Source: Rhizobium sp. NFR03 (GTDB taxonomy: Bacteria; Pseudomonadota; Alphaproteobacteria; Rhizobiales; Rhizobiaceae). Taken from it: 64,000 nucleotides of DNA. The position numbers and the translations under genes are program-made. The stretch covers positions 558,001-622,000 of the forward strand of contig NZ_FOGR01000002.1 of assembly GCF_900111275.1 (NCBI RefSeq). The letters run 5' to 3'. Each line of letters starts with the position of its first letter. Within the stretch, counting starts at the first letter, position 1. The notes under the pieces were generated by a model that had not been told where the DNA came from, made no database searches, and saw only the letters and a program-made list of their open reading frames with translations. Of this stretch, positions 46,887 to 55,953 are shown piece by piece.

Positions 46887-47137
46887 CACGTTCGGCCTTT
46901 CCTCACGTTCCGCTTGCATGATGCTCGCTCAGGCTCCGCCATCTCGAACGATGGCCGCAGGCGTCCTTCGCGTTCCCGAAACGCCTGGCACGCGCCTGGA
47001 GCCCCGCCATGACGGCCTTTTCACAGTTTGGTCGAAGGTCGTTTTCGTGCGCTCCTATGCGCCGGAAGCCTGCAAATCCGCGCCAGTCCCACGCAAGTTT
47101 ACAAGCATAATGTCTCCAGCAACAAGCATGGAGTCGC

Positions 47138-47521
47138 ATGATGCAACCTATTCAGCTGTTCGAACTGGCATCGAGGCAAGCTCAGTGGCTCGCCGTCCGC
47201 CAGAATGTCGTCGCAGGAAATATCGCCAACGCCAATACGCCGCATTACGCATCGAAGGATATCAAGCCGTTCGATAGCGTCATGAAGGAAACCGGCTTTC
47301 AGCTGGCCTCCACCAATCCCGCGCATTTTACCAGCGGTCCCCTGAGCAACCAGATTACCGAGACCTCATTGATCGACGATGGCGAAGTCCAGCAGTCGGG
47401 CAACAGCGTCGAGATCGAGAAAGAGCTCATGAAATCCGGCGAAGTAAAGCGGGATTATGAACTCAACACCGGTCTCGTGAAGTCCTTTCATCGCATGATG
47501 CTGATGGTTGTCAGGAAGTAA
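47138..47521 (+). CDS. flgB: Flagellar basal-body rod protein FlgB
   Basis: A 127-residue proximal-rod protein. N-terminal [29 protein letters not shown] (in pieces) is the rod-type helix with the ANANTP signature; the C-terminus is [19 protein letters not shown]. It is followed by flgC with a TAATG overlap. The 251 bp between the preceding gene and flgB hold nothing clear and may contain an internal promoter. Confidence 0.94.
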   Translation: MMQPIQLFELASRQAQWLAVRQNVVAGNIANANTPHYASKDIKPFDSVMKETGFQLASTNPAHFTSGPLSNQITETSLIDDGEVQQSGNSVEIEKELMKSGEVKRDYELNTGLVKSFHRMMLMVVRK

Positions 47522-47946
47522 TGGCCATGGATCCTCTCGTCTCCGCTCTCAAAGTCGCAGCCTCCGGTCTCGAGGCCGAGTCCACCCGTCTGCGCATCGT
47601 GTCCGAGAATATCGCCAACGCACGCTCGACCGGCGACACCGCCGGTGCCGATCCCTATCGTCGCAAGACGATCAGCTTTGCCGCCGAAGTGGATCGCGTC
47701 AGCGGGGCGTCAAGCGTCGAGGTCCAGAAGCTCGGTGTCGACCAGTCCGACTTCAGCATCGAATTCGATCCGGGTAACCCGGCCGCCGACGACAAGGGCA
47801 TGGTCAAGCTGCCCAACGTCAACGTGCTGATCGAAATGGCCGACATGCGCGAAGCCAATCGTTCCTACGAGGCCAACCTGCAGACAACGAAGCAGGCCCG
47901 CGACCTCATTTCCCAAACAATCGACCTCCTGAGGGCTTCGCAATAA
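47521..47946 (+). CDS. flgC: Flagellar basal-body rod protein FlgC
   Basis: A 141-residue rod protein with the N-terminal signature [17 protein letters not shown] and the C-terminal [20 protein letters not shown] helix, both typical for FlgC. The start overlaps the flgB stop; the second ATG at 47527 (MDPLV) is an alternative. The stop overlaps fliE by one base (TAATG). Confidence 0.94.
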   Translation: MAMDPLVSALKVAASGLEAESTRLRIVSENIANARSTGDTAGADPYRRKTISFAAEVDRVSGASSVEVQKLGVDQSDFSIEFDPGNPAADDKGMVKLPNVNVLIEMADMREANRSYEANLQTTKQARDLISQTIDLLRASQ

Positions 47947-48284
47947 TGATCGACGCAATCAAGACCATCGGTGCGGCATTCTCTTCCGCCACCGAAAGCA
48001 CCACGAACGCAACGAGCTCCGCAGCCTCCATGGCCTCCCAGGCGCTCGGCAGCGCCGCGCCGGCAGGTCAAAGCTTCTCGGAGGTCTTCAGCGGCATGGC
48101 ATCGGAGATGACCAATTCGCTGCGCTCCGCCGAGACCTCGTCCATCGCGGGGATCAGCGGCAAGGCCAACACCCGCGAAGTCATCGATGCCGTCATGAGC
48201 GCCGAGCAGTCGCTCCAGACCGCCATCGCCATCCGCGACAAGATCGTCACCGCCTATCTCGAAATCGCCCGTACACCGATCTGA
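47946..48284 (+). CDS. fliE: Flagellar hook-basal body protein FliE
   Basis: A 112-residue adapter between MS ring and rod. The C-terminal conserved helix is [37 protein letters not shown] (in pieces, residues ~76-112). The N-terminal part is Ala/Ser-rich. It is coupled to flgC and 25 bp upstream of flgG. Confidence 0.93.
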   Translation: MIDAIKTIGAAFSSATESTTNATSSAASMASQALGSAAPAGQSFSEVFSGMASEMTNSLRSAETSSIAGISGKANTREVIDAVMSAEQSLQTAIAIRDKIVTAYLEIARTPI

Positions 48285-48309
48285 GGCGCGGATCTAAAGG
48301 AATAGCATC

Positions 48310-49098
48310 ATGAAGGCTCTCTCCATTGCCGCCACCGGCATGAATGCCCAGCAGCTCAACCTCGAAGTGATCGCGAACAACATCGCGAACATCAACACGA
48401 CGGGCTATAAGCGGGCGCGCGCCGAGTTCTCCGATCTTCTCTACCAGACCGAGCGTGCAGCCGGCGTGCCCAATCGGGCAAACCAGGCGGTCGTTCCGGA
48501 AGGCGCCAATGTCGGTCTCGGCGTCCAGACCTCGGCCGTGCGCAACCTGCACATCCAGGGTCCCCTCGTTCAGACAGGAAACGATCTCGACCTGGCGCTC
48601 GTCGGCCGCGGCTGGTTTCAGGTGGAAACGCCCGACGGCGAGACAGCTTATACGCGCGCTGGTGCCTTCAACACCAATGACACCGGCCAGCTCGTCACCA
48701 TCGACGGCTACACGGTCGTCCCTGGCATCACCATTCCGCAAGGCGCCGCAGAGGTCACCGTCAGCACGTCCGGCCAGGTCATGGCGCGCATCGACGGCAG
48801 CAACATCCCGCAGGCAGTCGGGCAGCTGACGATCGCCAACTTCATCAACGAGGCCGGTCTCGCGCCGCAGGGCGACAACCTCTTCAAGGAAACGCCGGCA
48901 TCGGGTGCGGCCGTCGTCGGTTCGCCGGCCGATCCGGGCTACGCCCAGATCAAGCAGAAGTATCTCGAAGGTTCGAACGTCGATCCGGTCAAGGAAATCA
49001 CGGACCTCATCTCCGCGCAGCGCGCCTATGAGATGAACTCGAAGATCATCCAGGCCGCCGACGAGATGGCCTCCACGGTCAGCAAGAACCTGAGATAA
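48310..49098 (+). CDS. flgG: Flagellar distal rod protein FlgG
   Basis: A 262-residue distal-rod protein. The N-terminal signature [24 protein letters not shown] (in pieces) and C-terminal [27 protein letters not shown] are diagnostic. The central domain [21 protein letters not shown] is the family's beta region. An AAGGAATA site precedes the ATG. Confidence 0.95.
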   Translation: MKALSIAATGMNAQQLNLEVIANNIANINTTGYKRARAEFSDLLYQTERAAGVPNRANQAVVPEGANVGLGVQTSAVRNLHIQGPLVQTGNDLDLALVGRGWFQVETPDGETAYTRAGAFNTNDTGQLVTIDGYTVVPGITIPQGAAEVTVSTSGQVMARIDGSNIPQAVGQLTIANFINEAGLAPQGDNLFKETPASGAAVVGSPADPGYAQIKQKYLEGSNVDPVKEITDLISAQRAYEMNSKIIQAADEMASTVSKNLR

Positions 49099-49127
49099 GC
49101 GGCAAGAACGCGGAAGGAGCGGCAGAC

Positions 49128-49697
49128 ATGATGTTTCGCCCGATGAACAGGCTGAGGAAAGAAGGGTTGGCGGCGCGCTTCGTGCAGTCCGCTACCCGGC
49201 GCCTGCTTGCCACGATGCTGTGTGCCGCCGCCTTTTCAACGATGACGATCACCGGCGCGAGCGGTCAGGCCGGAAGCCAGAGCAGCATCCAGAACGGCGC
49301 TCGGACCGCATCCAAGACCGCCGTCATTCCGACGGAAACCATCTATCCCGGCCAGACCATCGAAGAGACGCACCTGCAGGTGGTCGCCGTCACCAATCCG
49401 GATCTGTCGGGCGACTATGCGTCCGGGCTCGATCAGGTCGTTGGCAAGGTGACCAACCGCACGCTTCTCGCCGGGCGCGTCATCTTCGTCGCCGGGCTTC
49501 GCGAGCCCTATGCCGTGGAACGCGGCAAGGCCGTGCGCATCGTCTATTCGAACGGCTCGCTGACCATCACGGCCGGCGGCTCGCCGCTCGACAACGCCGC
49601 GGTCGGCGACCTCATTCGTATCCGCAACACCGATTCCGGCATGATCGTCTCGGGCACCGTCATGGCAGACGGCACAGTACACGTGGTGGCAAAATGA
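49128..49697 (+). CDS. flgA: P-ring assembly chaperone FlgA
   Basis: A 189-residue periplasmic chaperone for FlgI. It has a long N-terminal region with a signal peptide (LLATMLCAAAFSTMTITGASG) and the C-terminal SAF-like domain: IPTETIYPGQTIEETHLQ, NRTLLAGRVI and the tail SGTVMADGTVHVVAK. Its stop overlaps flgI by 4 bp. Confidence 0.9.
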   Translation: MMFRPMNRLRKEGLAARFVQSATRRLLATMLCAAAFSTMTITGASGQAGSQSSIQNGARTASKTAVIPTETIYPGQTIEETHLQVVAVTNPDLSGDYASGLDQVVGKVTNRTLLAGRVIFVAGLREPYAVERGKAVRIVYSNGSLTITAGGSPLDNAAVGDLIRIRNTDSGMIVSGTVMADGTVHVVAK

Positions 49698-50833
49698 TCG
49701 TTTCCATGGCACGGCGCCTCATCGCGGCGGTTGCGGCGCTGGCTATCAGCCTGCCGCTTAACCTGACGATCGGTGTCGATACCGCATCCGCCGCCGCGCG
49801 CATCAAGGACGTGGCCTCGCTGCAGTCGGGCCGCGACAACCAGCTGATCGGCTACGGCCTCGTTGTCGGCCTTCAGGGCACGGGCGACAGCCTGCGTTCC
49901 TCACCCTTCACCGAGCAGTCATTGCGCGCCATGCTGCAGAACCTCGGCATCTCCACGCAGGGCGGCGAGTCGCGGTCGAAGAACATTGCAGCCGTGCTCG
50001 TCACCGCCAACCTTCCACCCTTCGCCAGCCCCGGCAGCCGTATCGATGTGACGGTCGGGTCGCTCGGCGACAGCACCTCGCTGCGCGGCGGCACCCTCGT
50101 CATGACATCTCTCTCGGGTGCCGACGGGCAGATCTACGCCGTGGCGCAAGGGTCCATCGTCGTCACCGGCTTCAGCGCCGAAGGCGATGCCGCGACATTG
50201 CAGCAAGGCATTACCACGGCCGGACGCGTGCCGAACGGCGCGATTATCGAGCGCGAGCTGCCAGCTAAGTTCAAGGACGCGGTCAACCTCGTCCTCCAGC
50301 TGCGCAACCCCGACTTCTCCACCGCCGTCGGCATGGCCGCCGCCATCAACCGCTATGGACGCGAACAGTTCGGCGGGCAGATCGCCGAAGCCCGCGATAG
50401 TCAGACCGTTGTGATCGACAAGCCCAAGATGGCCGACCTCGCACGTCTGATGGCGGATGTTGAAAATCTCGTCATCGAGACGGACGTGCCCGCCCGGGTG
50501 GTCGTCAACGAGCGGACAGGCACGATCGTCATCGGGCAGGACGTGCAGATCTCTCCAGTGGCCGTGAGCTTCGGCACGCTGACGGTGCAGGTTACCGAGA
50601 CGCCGACGGTCGTTCAGCCCGAGCCCTTCTCGCGCGGCGAGACCGCCGTGGAGCCGAACACGCGGATCGACGCGACAGAGGCCGGCGGAAAGGTCGCCAT
50701 CCTCAACGGCTCCAATCTGCGCACGCTGGTGTCCGGACTCAATTCGATCGGCGTGAAGCCGGACGGCATCATTTCCATTCTCCAGGGCATCAAATCGGCC
50801 GGTGCCCTCCAGGCGGAGCTCGTTCTGCAATGA
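49694..50833 (+). CDS. flgI: Flagellar P-ring protein FlgI
   Basis: A 379-residue periplasmic ring protein with a signal peptide ending VDTASAAA and family segments RIKDVASLQSGRDNQLIGYGLVVGLQGTGD (in pieces) and VVVNERTGTIVIGQDV. It assembles the P ring in the peptidoglycan layer with FlgA's help. The ATG at 49694 overlaps flgA; 49706 is a possible second start. It is followed by motE with a 4-bp overlap. Confidence 0.95.
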   Translation: MIVSMARRLIAAVAALAISLPLNLTIGVDTASAAARIKDVASLQSGRDNQLIGYGLVVGLQGTGDSLRSSPFTEQSLRAMLQNLGISTQGGESRSKNIAAVLVTANLPPFASPGSRIDVTVGSLGDSTSLRGGTLVMTSLSGADGQIYAVAQGSIVVTGFSAEGDAATLQQGITTAGRVPNGAIIERELPAKFKDAVNLVLQLRNPDFSTAVGMAAAINRYGREQFGGQIAEARDSQTVVIDKPKMADLARLMADVENLVIETDVPARVVVNERTGTIVIGQDVQISPVAVSFGTLTVQVTETPTVVQPEPFSRGETAVEPNTRIDATEAGGKVAILNGSNLRTLVSGLNSIGVKPDGIISILQGIKSAGALQAELVLQ

Positions 50834-51366
50834 TCGCGATACACATGCTTTCCCCACGCCTTCGCCAGCTGCTCGTCGGTGCCGCAGCCGTGCTCGTCCT
50901 GACGATCCCGGGCGCATTCGCCCAGGAGGTCGCAGCACCGGCCGGCACGGGCGCGCCGCAGGGCGGTGAAATCCAGCAATTCTGCACCAATATTGCAGAT
51001 GCCGCCCGCGACCAGCGCTACCTCTTGCAGAAGCAGCAGATCGAGCAGTTGCAGGCCGGCGTCGATGAGCGCATCGCGCTTCTGGAAAAGAAGCGTGCGG
51101 AGTACGAGGACTGGCGCAAGCGTCGCGACGAGTTCCTGAAGCAGGCGGAACTCAACCTCGTCGATATCTACAAAACCATGAAGCCGGACGCTGCGGCCAG
51201 CAAGCTGACCCTGGTCCGCTCTGAAATCGCCGCCGCCGTCATCATGAAGCTGCCGCCTCGCCAGTCGAGCCTCATCCTCAGCGAGATGAGCGACGAAAAG
51301 GCAGCCATCCTGACCAACATCATCTCCAGTGCCGCCGATCCGAACACATCGAAGGAACCGTCATGA
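50830..51366 (+). CDS. motE: MotE, periplasmic motility chaperone
   Basis: A 178-residue rhizobia-type protein with a signal peptide (LLVGAAAVLVLTIPGAFA) and a long coiled-coil (about 55-110: QKQQIEQLQAGVDERIALLEKKRAEYEDW in pieces), then an MgtE-N-like helical end (MKLPPRQSSLILSEMSDEKAAILTNI). In E. meliloti MotE stabilises MotC in the periplasm. It overlaps flgI and flgH by 4 bp each. Confidence 0.88.
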   Translation: MIAIHMLSPRLRQLLVGAAAVLVLTIPGAFAQEVAAPAGTGAPQGGEIQQFCTNIADAARDQRYLLQKQQIEQLQAGVDERIALLEKKRAEYEDWRKRRDEFLKQAELNLVDIYKTMKPDAAASKLTLVRSEIAAAVIMKLPPRQSSLILSEMSDEKAAILTNIISSAADPNTSKEPS

Positions 51367-52070
51367 ACATTCGCCTTTCGGCCGCTTTGGCCGCAAGCCT
51401 TCTGACCGGTTGCCAGTCGTCGTTGCAGGACGTCGGCCGCGCCCCCGCCATGAGCCCGATCGGCAGCGGCCTGCAATATACGCAGACGCCCCAGCTGGCG
51501 ATGTATCCCAAGGAGCCGCATCAGGTGGCAAGCGGCTACTCGCTGTGGAGCGACCAGCAATCGGCGCTCTTCAAGGACGCCCGCGCCATGAAGATCGGCG
51601 ATATCATCACCGTCGATATCCGCATTGACGACAAGGCGAGCTTCGACAACAAGACCGACCGCAAGCGCACCAACGACAGCGGCTACAATGTCGGCGCCTC
51701 CGGCAACTCGCAGACAAGCGATTTCGCCTGGAAGGGTAATCTCGACTACGGTTCCAACACCTCGACGAAGGGGGAGGGGACCACGGAGCGATCCGAAAAG
51801 CTCGTCCTTCTTGTTGCTGCCGTGGTCACGGGGGTTCTCGAGAACGGCAACCTGCTGATCAGCGGTTCGCAGGAGGTTCGCGTCAACCATGAGCTCCGCA
51901 TCCTCAATGTCGCCGGTATCGTGCGGCCGCAGGATGTCGATGCGAAAAACATGATTTCCTACGACAAGATCGCCGAGGCCCGCATCTCCTATGGCGGCCG
52001 TGGCCGCCTGACGGAAGTGCAGCAGCCGCCCTGGGGGCAGCAGGTCATGGATATCATATCGCCGCTCTGA
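51363..52070 (+). CDS. flgH: Flagellar L-ring lipoprotein FlgH
   Basis: A 235-residue outer-membrane lipoprotein; the lipobox is LLTGC with the modified Cys near residue 17. The family segments SGYSLWSDQQSALFKDARAMKIGDIITVDI (in pieces) and EVRVNHELRILNVAGIVRPQDV are present. It forms the L ring. It overlaps motE and precedes fliL by 76 bp. Confidence 0.95.
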   Translation: MNIRLSAALAASLLTGCQSSLQDVGRAPAMSPIGSGLQYTQTPQLAMYPKEPHQVASGYSLWSDQQSALFKDARAMKIGDIITVDIRIDDKASFDNKTDRKRTNDSGYNVGASGNSQTSDFAWKGNLDYGSNTSTKGEGTTERSEKLVLLVAAVVTGVLENGNLLISGSQEVRVNHELRILNVAGIVRPQDVDAKNMISYDKIAEARISYGGRGRLTEVQQPPWGQQVMDIISPL

Positions 52071-52146
52071 TCGCCGCTGCAAAAACCCGCAAGGGTGTGC
52101 AGAAAGCGGATCGGACGGACATCTGGAAGGTATAAGCGAGGCTCTG

Positions 52147-52722
52147 ATGGACGAGATCGAAGGCGGCGCACCGTCGAAAAAGAAAAGCGGCATGGTCATG
52201 ACCATCGCGGCGATCGCCATCGTCTCGGTGCTCGGCGCCGGCGGTGGCTGGTTCCTCGGCGGCATGTTGGCGCCCGAGCCCCTGAGTTCGGACGAGGCGA
52301 GGGTGCTGGAGGAGGCGAAGGCCACCATCAAGGCCCGGGAAGCCGCCGAGGCTGCCAACCAGCCAGACCCGGCCGGCGGCGAGCATGGAGAGTCCAAGAA
52401 GGAGGACGAGGAAGGTCTGCCGAAGGCGTCCACGGAAGCCAACGGCGTTCTCCAGCTCGACCCGATCACCACCAACCTGTCCTACCCCACGGAAAACTGG
52501 ATCCGGCTGGAACTGGCGCTCCTCTTCAAGGGCGCGCCCGACGTCGCCATGGCGCAGCAGATCCACGATGATGTCTCAGCCTACCTGCGCACCGTCTCCC
52601 TGCAACAGATCGAAGGCCCTCGCGGCTTCCAGTATCTGAAGGACGATATTCAGGAACGGGTTGACCTTCGCTCCGAAGGGCGCGTAACCAACGTGATCTT
52701 CAGAACATTCGTGGTCCAATGA
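52147..52722 (+). CDS. fliL: Flagellar basal-body-associated protein FliL
   Basis: A 191-residue bitopic protein: short cytoplasmic N-terminus, membrane span about 18-40 (MVMTIAAIAIVSVLGAGGGW), an acidic linker and the periplasmic stomatin-like domain (LDPITTNLSYPTENWIRLEL). FliL surrounds the stator and supports torque. It overlaps fliP by 4 bp. Confidence 0.93.
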   Translation: MDEIEGGAPSKKKSGMVMTIAAIAIVSVLGAGGGWFLGGMLAPEPLSSDEARVLEEAKATIKAREAAEAANQPDPAGGEHGESKKEDEEGLPKASTEANGVLQLDPITTNLSYPTENWIRLELALLFKGAPDVAMAQQIHDDVSAYLRTVSLQQIEGPRGFQYLKDDIQERVDLRSEGRVTNVIFRTFVVQ

Positions 52723-53456
52723 TTCGTCTGGTCGCATTCATAGCCGCCATGGTTGCCATGACGGGGATCGCAGGGGCCCAAGGGTTCCCCTCACAGATCT
52801 TCAACCAGCCGATCGATGGCTCCGCGGCCTCGTGGATCATCCGCACGTTCGGGCTGCTGACGATCCTGTCGGTCGCGCCCGGCATCCTCATCATGGTCAC
52901 GAGCTTTCCGCGCTTCGTCATCGCCTTTGCGATCCTGCGCACCGGCATGGGCCTTGCGACCACCCCGTCGAACATGATCATGGTTAGCCTCGCGCTGTTC
53001 ATGACCTTCTACGTCATGGCGCCCACCTTCGACCGCGCATGGCGCGAGGGCGTCGATCCGCTGATCCAGAACCAGATCACCGAGACGGAAGCGCTCACCC
53101 GCATCAGCGAGCCCTTCCGCGAGTTCATGCTGGCCAATACCCGCGACAAGGACCTTCAGCTCTTCGTCGACATTGCTCAGGAGAAGAACCAGACCGTGGT
53201 CGTGGACGGCCGCGTGGATCTGCGTGCCGTCATCCCCGCCTTCATGATCTCCGAGATCCGGCGCGGCTTCGAGATCGGCTTTCTGATCATGCTGCCCTTT
53301 CTCGTCATCGACCTGATCGTGGCGACCATCACGATGGCGATGGGCATGATGATGCTCCCGCCGACCTCCATTTCCTTGCCCTTCAAGATTCTCTTCTTCG
53401 TCCTGATCGACGGCTGGAACCTGCTTGTGGGCAGTTTGGTGCGGTCGTTTAACTGA
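52719..53456 (+). CDS. fliP: Flagellar type III export gate protein FliP
   Basis: A 245-residue gate component with an N-terminal signal peptide, four membrane spans and family motifs FGLLTILSVAPGILIMVTSFPRFVIAFAILR (in pieces), TPSNMIMVSLALFMTFYVM and EIRRGFEIGFLIMLPFLVIDLIVA. It is the last gene of this operon; the AT-rich flagellin promoter region follows. Confidence 0.96.
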   Translation: MIRLVAFIAAMVAMTGIAGAQGFPSQIFNQPIDGSAASWIIRTFGLLTILSVAPGILIMVTSFPRFVIAFAILRTGMGLATTPSNMIMVSLALFMTFYVMAPTFDRAWREGVDPLIQNQITETEALTRISEPFREFMLANTRDKDLQLFVDIAQEKNQTVVVDGRVDLRAVIPAFMISEIRRGFEIGFLIMLPFLVIDLIVATITMAMGMMMLPPTSISLPFKILFFVLIDGWNLLVGSLVRSFN

Positions 53457-53722
53457 CCTTTGCGGCGTGGTTAACCAAGTATTGCGCGGCTCGGTATATT
53501 TAGTCTTAATATATTTTTCAAATACCTGTTTTCATTGGTTAAATTTCTGAGGCTGCGTCATTTTGCGGCCCGTCGAGCCCGCGTCCCAAAAAGGTGGATT
53601 TAAGCAAATCGCAAGCTTTGACTGCGATATTCACCCTACATGACGGGTTTGGTTCTCCTGAGGAATAACAGGTACCGAGTGGCATGATGCCGAACCGTTA
53701 TCACCGGTAAGTTAGTCCGGTA
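53457..53722 (+). promoter_or_regulatory. flaA promoter region
   Basis: The AT-rich DNA between fliP and the flaA leader. It contains GGTTAACCAAG (53469-53479), an inverted repeat TATATT / AATATA with a 7-bp spacer (53495-53513), and TTGGTTAA (53535-53542). TTGACT (53618-53623) could be a -35 element but no good -10 follows. GCATGATGCC (53682-53691) begins a block that matches the flaB leader at the same spacing. In rhizobia flagellin genes are activated by Rem; which box it uses is not shown here. Confidence 0.55.
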
Positions 53723-53761
53723 TGTCCCTAAGTTTTTTGTTTTTTGTACCTTAGAGGGACA
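53723..53761 (+). promoter_or_regulatory. flaA leader hairpin that pairs the ribosome site
   Basis: TGTCCCT (53723-53729) pairs perfectly with AGGGACA (53755-53761) and AAG with CTT inside, leaving a 2-nt bulge and a U-rich 17-nt loop. The right arm is the Shine-Dalgarno of flaA (AGAGGGA, 8-9 bp before the ATG). When folded, it would hide the ribosome site. The flaB leader has the same arrangement. Confidence 0.7.
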
Positions 53762-53767
53762 GTCTAA

Positions 53768-54685
53768 ATGGCAAGCATCAACACCAACGTTTCTGCAATG
53801 GCAGCACTCTCCACGCTGCGCACGATCAACAACGACATGGAGACGACGCAGTCGCGCATCTCCTCCGGCCTCAAGGTCGGCTCGGCTTCCGACAACGCCG
53901 CTTACTGGTCGATCTCCACGACCATGAAGTCGGACAACAAGGCGCTCGCAACGGTTCAGGACGCCCTCGGCCTCGGCGCTGCAAAGACCGACGTCGCCTA
54001 CACGGCCATGGATGCGTCCATCAAGGTTGTCGATGAAATCAAGGCCAAGCTGGTCGCTGCCAGCGAGCCGGGCGTCGACAAGGCCAAGGTTCAGAAGGAC
54101 ATCGACGAACTCCAGAACCAGCTGGTATCGATCTCCAAGTCCGCAGCCTTCTCCGGCGAAAACTGGGTTCAGGGTTCCGCAGCTGCAACGAAGAGTGTTG
54201 TCGGTGGCTTCAACCGTGACTCGAACAACGCCGTCAGCCTGACGACGCTGGACTTCGACACGACAAACAGCATTCTGATCCAGACGGACGCAAGCGGCGC
54301 TCCTGTCGCGTCAGGTGCTCTCGGAAAGCTGACGAAGGACCTTACCGGAGGACTGACGACAGCCGCGAGTGTTTTGTCACTCGATATTACGGGCCTCGAT
54401 ACGGTAGAGCTTGGAAAGGCTATTTCCGGTGTTGACGCGGTTCTCCAGGAAATGACAGATGCCGGTGCCGACCTCGGTGCTCTCAACAAGCGTATCACCT
54501 TGCAGACGGATTTCGTCAGCGACCTGACGGCATCGTTCACCAAGGGCATCGGTCGTCTGGTCGATGCCGACATGAACGAGGAATCGACCCGCCTGAAGGC
54601 GCTGCAGACGCAGCAGCAGCTCGGTATCCAGGCGCTGTCGATCGCCAACTCCGACTCGCAGAACATCCTGTCGCTCTTCCGTTAA
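53768..54685 (+). CDS. flaA: Flagellin A
   Basis: A 305-residue filament protein made only of the conserved terminal helices (D0/D1). The N-terminal NTNVSAMAALSTLRTINNDM and C-terminal VDADMNEESTRLKALQTQQQ / SDSQNILSLFR segments are family-typical; the variable centre is about 150-220. The extensive identity with the next gene at both ends shows recent duplication. It is preceded by an AT-rich promoter region and the hairpin leader, and ends in its own terminator. Confidence 0.95.
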   Translation: MASINTNVSAMAALSTLRTINNDMETTQSRISSGLKVGSASDNAAYWSISTTMKSDNKALATVQDALGLGAAKTDVAYTAMDASIKVVDEIKAKLVAASEPGVDKAKVQKDIDELQNQLVSISKSAAFSGENWVQGSAAATKSVVGGFNRDSNNAVSLTTLDFDTTNSILIQTDASGAPVASGALGKLTKDLTGGLTTAASVLSLDITGLDTVELGKAISGVDAVLQEMTDAGADLGALNKRITLQTDFVSDLTASFTKGIGRLVDADMNEESTRLKALQTQQQLGIQALSIANSDSQNILSLFR

Positions 54686-54729
54686 TCGGAACGGCGGGCC
54701 TATAAAGGCCTGGACAAAACACAAAGTCG

Positions 54730-54768
54730 AAAAGGCCGCGCCTCGCAAGAGGCGCGGCCTTTTCTTTT
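54730..54768 (+). terminator. Terminator after flaA
   Basis: A 13-bp perfect stem AAAGGCCGCGCCT (54731-54743) / AGGCGCGGCCTTT (54750-54762), 6-nt loop, then TTTCTTTT. Strong, so flaA is monocistronic. Confidence 0.92.
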
Positions 54769-54911
54769 GCCTGATTCGAATTGTCTGTCCGCCTTAGCGG
54801 TTCTTTAACCCTGATGGTGTTTTCTATGGTTATCGAAACAGCGGGTTAACCAAGAGATTTAACACGTTAGCAAGCATGACGCTGGCCGCTGTTTCCCGGT
54901 AAGAGCCGGAA
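54769..54911 (+). promoter_or_regulatory. flaB promoter region
   Basis: It carries GGTTAACCAAG (54844-54854), the same 11-mer as upstream of flaA, and GCATGACGCT (54874-54883), which aligns with the flaA block GCATGATGCC; both are followed 20 bp later by CCGGTAAG. These shared words mark a common promoter/leader architecture. Confidence 0.55.
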
Positions 54912-54944
54912 TGTCCCTTCCCATTTACCTGTTCAAAAGGGGCA
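54912..54944 (+). promoter_or_regulatory. flaB leader hairpin that pairs the ribosome site
   Basis: TGTCCCTT (54912-54919) pairs with AAGGGGCA (54937-54944), eight pairs including one T-G wobble, with a 17-nt loop. The right arm AAAAGGGG is the Shine-Dalgarno, 9 bp before the ATG. The loop sequence differs from that of flaA while the pairing is kept. Confidence 0.7.
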
Positions 54945-54951
54945 GTAGACA

Positions 54952-55878
54952 ATGACGAGCATTCTGACAAATTCTTCCGCAATGGCGGCACTCTCCACTC
55001 TGCGCCAGATCGGCGCGGATATGGAAACGACGCAGGGTCGCGTCTCCTCCGGCCTCAAGGTCGGCGCTGCAGAGGACAACGCCGCCTACTGGTCGATCGC
55101 AACGACAATGAAGTCGGACAACAAGGCACTCGCAACGGTTCAGGACGCCCTCGGCCTCGGTGCTGCAAAGACCGACGTTGCCTACACGGCGATGGATTCT
55201 TCCATCAAGGTCGTCGATGAAATCAAGGCCAAGCTGGTTGCTGCCAGTGAGCCGGGCGTCGACAAGGCTAAGGTCCAGAAGGAAATCACCGAGCTTCAGA
55301 ACCAGCTCAAGTCGATCGCGAAGTCGGCCGCTTTCTCCGGCGAAAACTGGGTTCAGGGCACCGCAGGCATGTCGACGAAGAGCATTGTCGGCGGCTTCAA
55401 CCGTGACAGCTCCAACAACGTCAGCCTGACGACGCTGGACTACGATACGTCGAAGAGCCTCCTGGTCGAAGTTGAAGCGAACGGGGATCTTTCTACAGCT
55501 GGTACTATCGGGAAACTGACGACCAACTTCGCAGGCGCGATGAGCACACCGGCCAGTGTCCTGACACTGGATATCACGGTCGCGGGTTTCCTTCCTGCCG
55601 ACCTGACCGCAGCCATTTCCGGCGTCGATGCAGTTCTTCAGTCGATGACGGATGCCGGCGCCGACCTTGGCGCTCTCAACAAGCGCATCACCTTGCAGAC
55701 GGATTTCGTCAACGATCTCAGCTCGTCCTTCGAAAAGGGTATCGGCCGACTGGTCGACGCCGACATGAACGAGGAATCGACGCGCCTGAAGGCTCTGCAG
55801 ACGCAGCAGCAGCTTGGCGTCCAGTCTCTCTCGATCGCCAACTCCAACTCGGAAAACATCCTGTCGCTCTTCCGTTAA
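54952..55878 (+). CDS. flaB: Flagellin B
   Basis: A 308-residue flagellin, close in sequence to flaA: the same N-terminal helix pattern (SSAMAALSTLRQIGADMETTQGRVSSGLKV in pieces) and identical C-terminal DADMNEESTRLKALQTQQQLG. It differs mostly at about 170-220. It has its own leader hairpin and terminator. Confidence 0.94.
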   Translation: MTSILTNSSAMAALSTLRQIGADMETTQGRVSSGLKVGAAEDNAAYWSIATTMKSDNKALATVQDALGLGAAKTDVAYTAMDSSIKVVDEIKAKLVAASEPGVDKAKVQKEITELQNQLKSIAKSAAFSGENWVQGTAGMSTKSIVGGFNRDSSNNVSLTTLDYDTSKSLLVEVEANGDLSTAGTIGKLTTNFAGAMSTPASVLTLDITVAGFLPADLTAAISGVDAVLQSMTDAGADLGALNKRITLQTDFVNDLSSSFEKGIGRLVDADMNEESTRLKALQTQQQLGVQSLSIANSNSENILSLFR

Positions 55879-55923
55879 GAGCAGAAGGATCAAAGCGGCG
55901 GCAACGCCGCTCCGACACCCCAG

Positions 55924-55953
55924 GGCCGCCTCCACAAGAGGCGGCCTTTTTTA
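55924..55953 (+). terminator. Terminator after flaB
   Basis: Stem GGCCGCCTC (55924-55932) / GAGGCGGCC (55938-55946), 5-nt loop, then six T. It lies 45 bp after the flaB stop. Confidence 0.92.
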
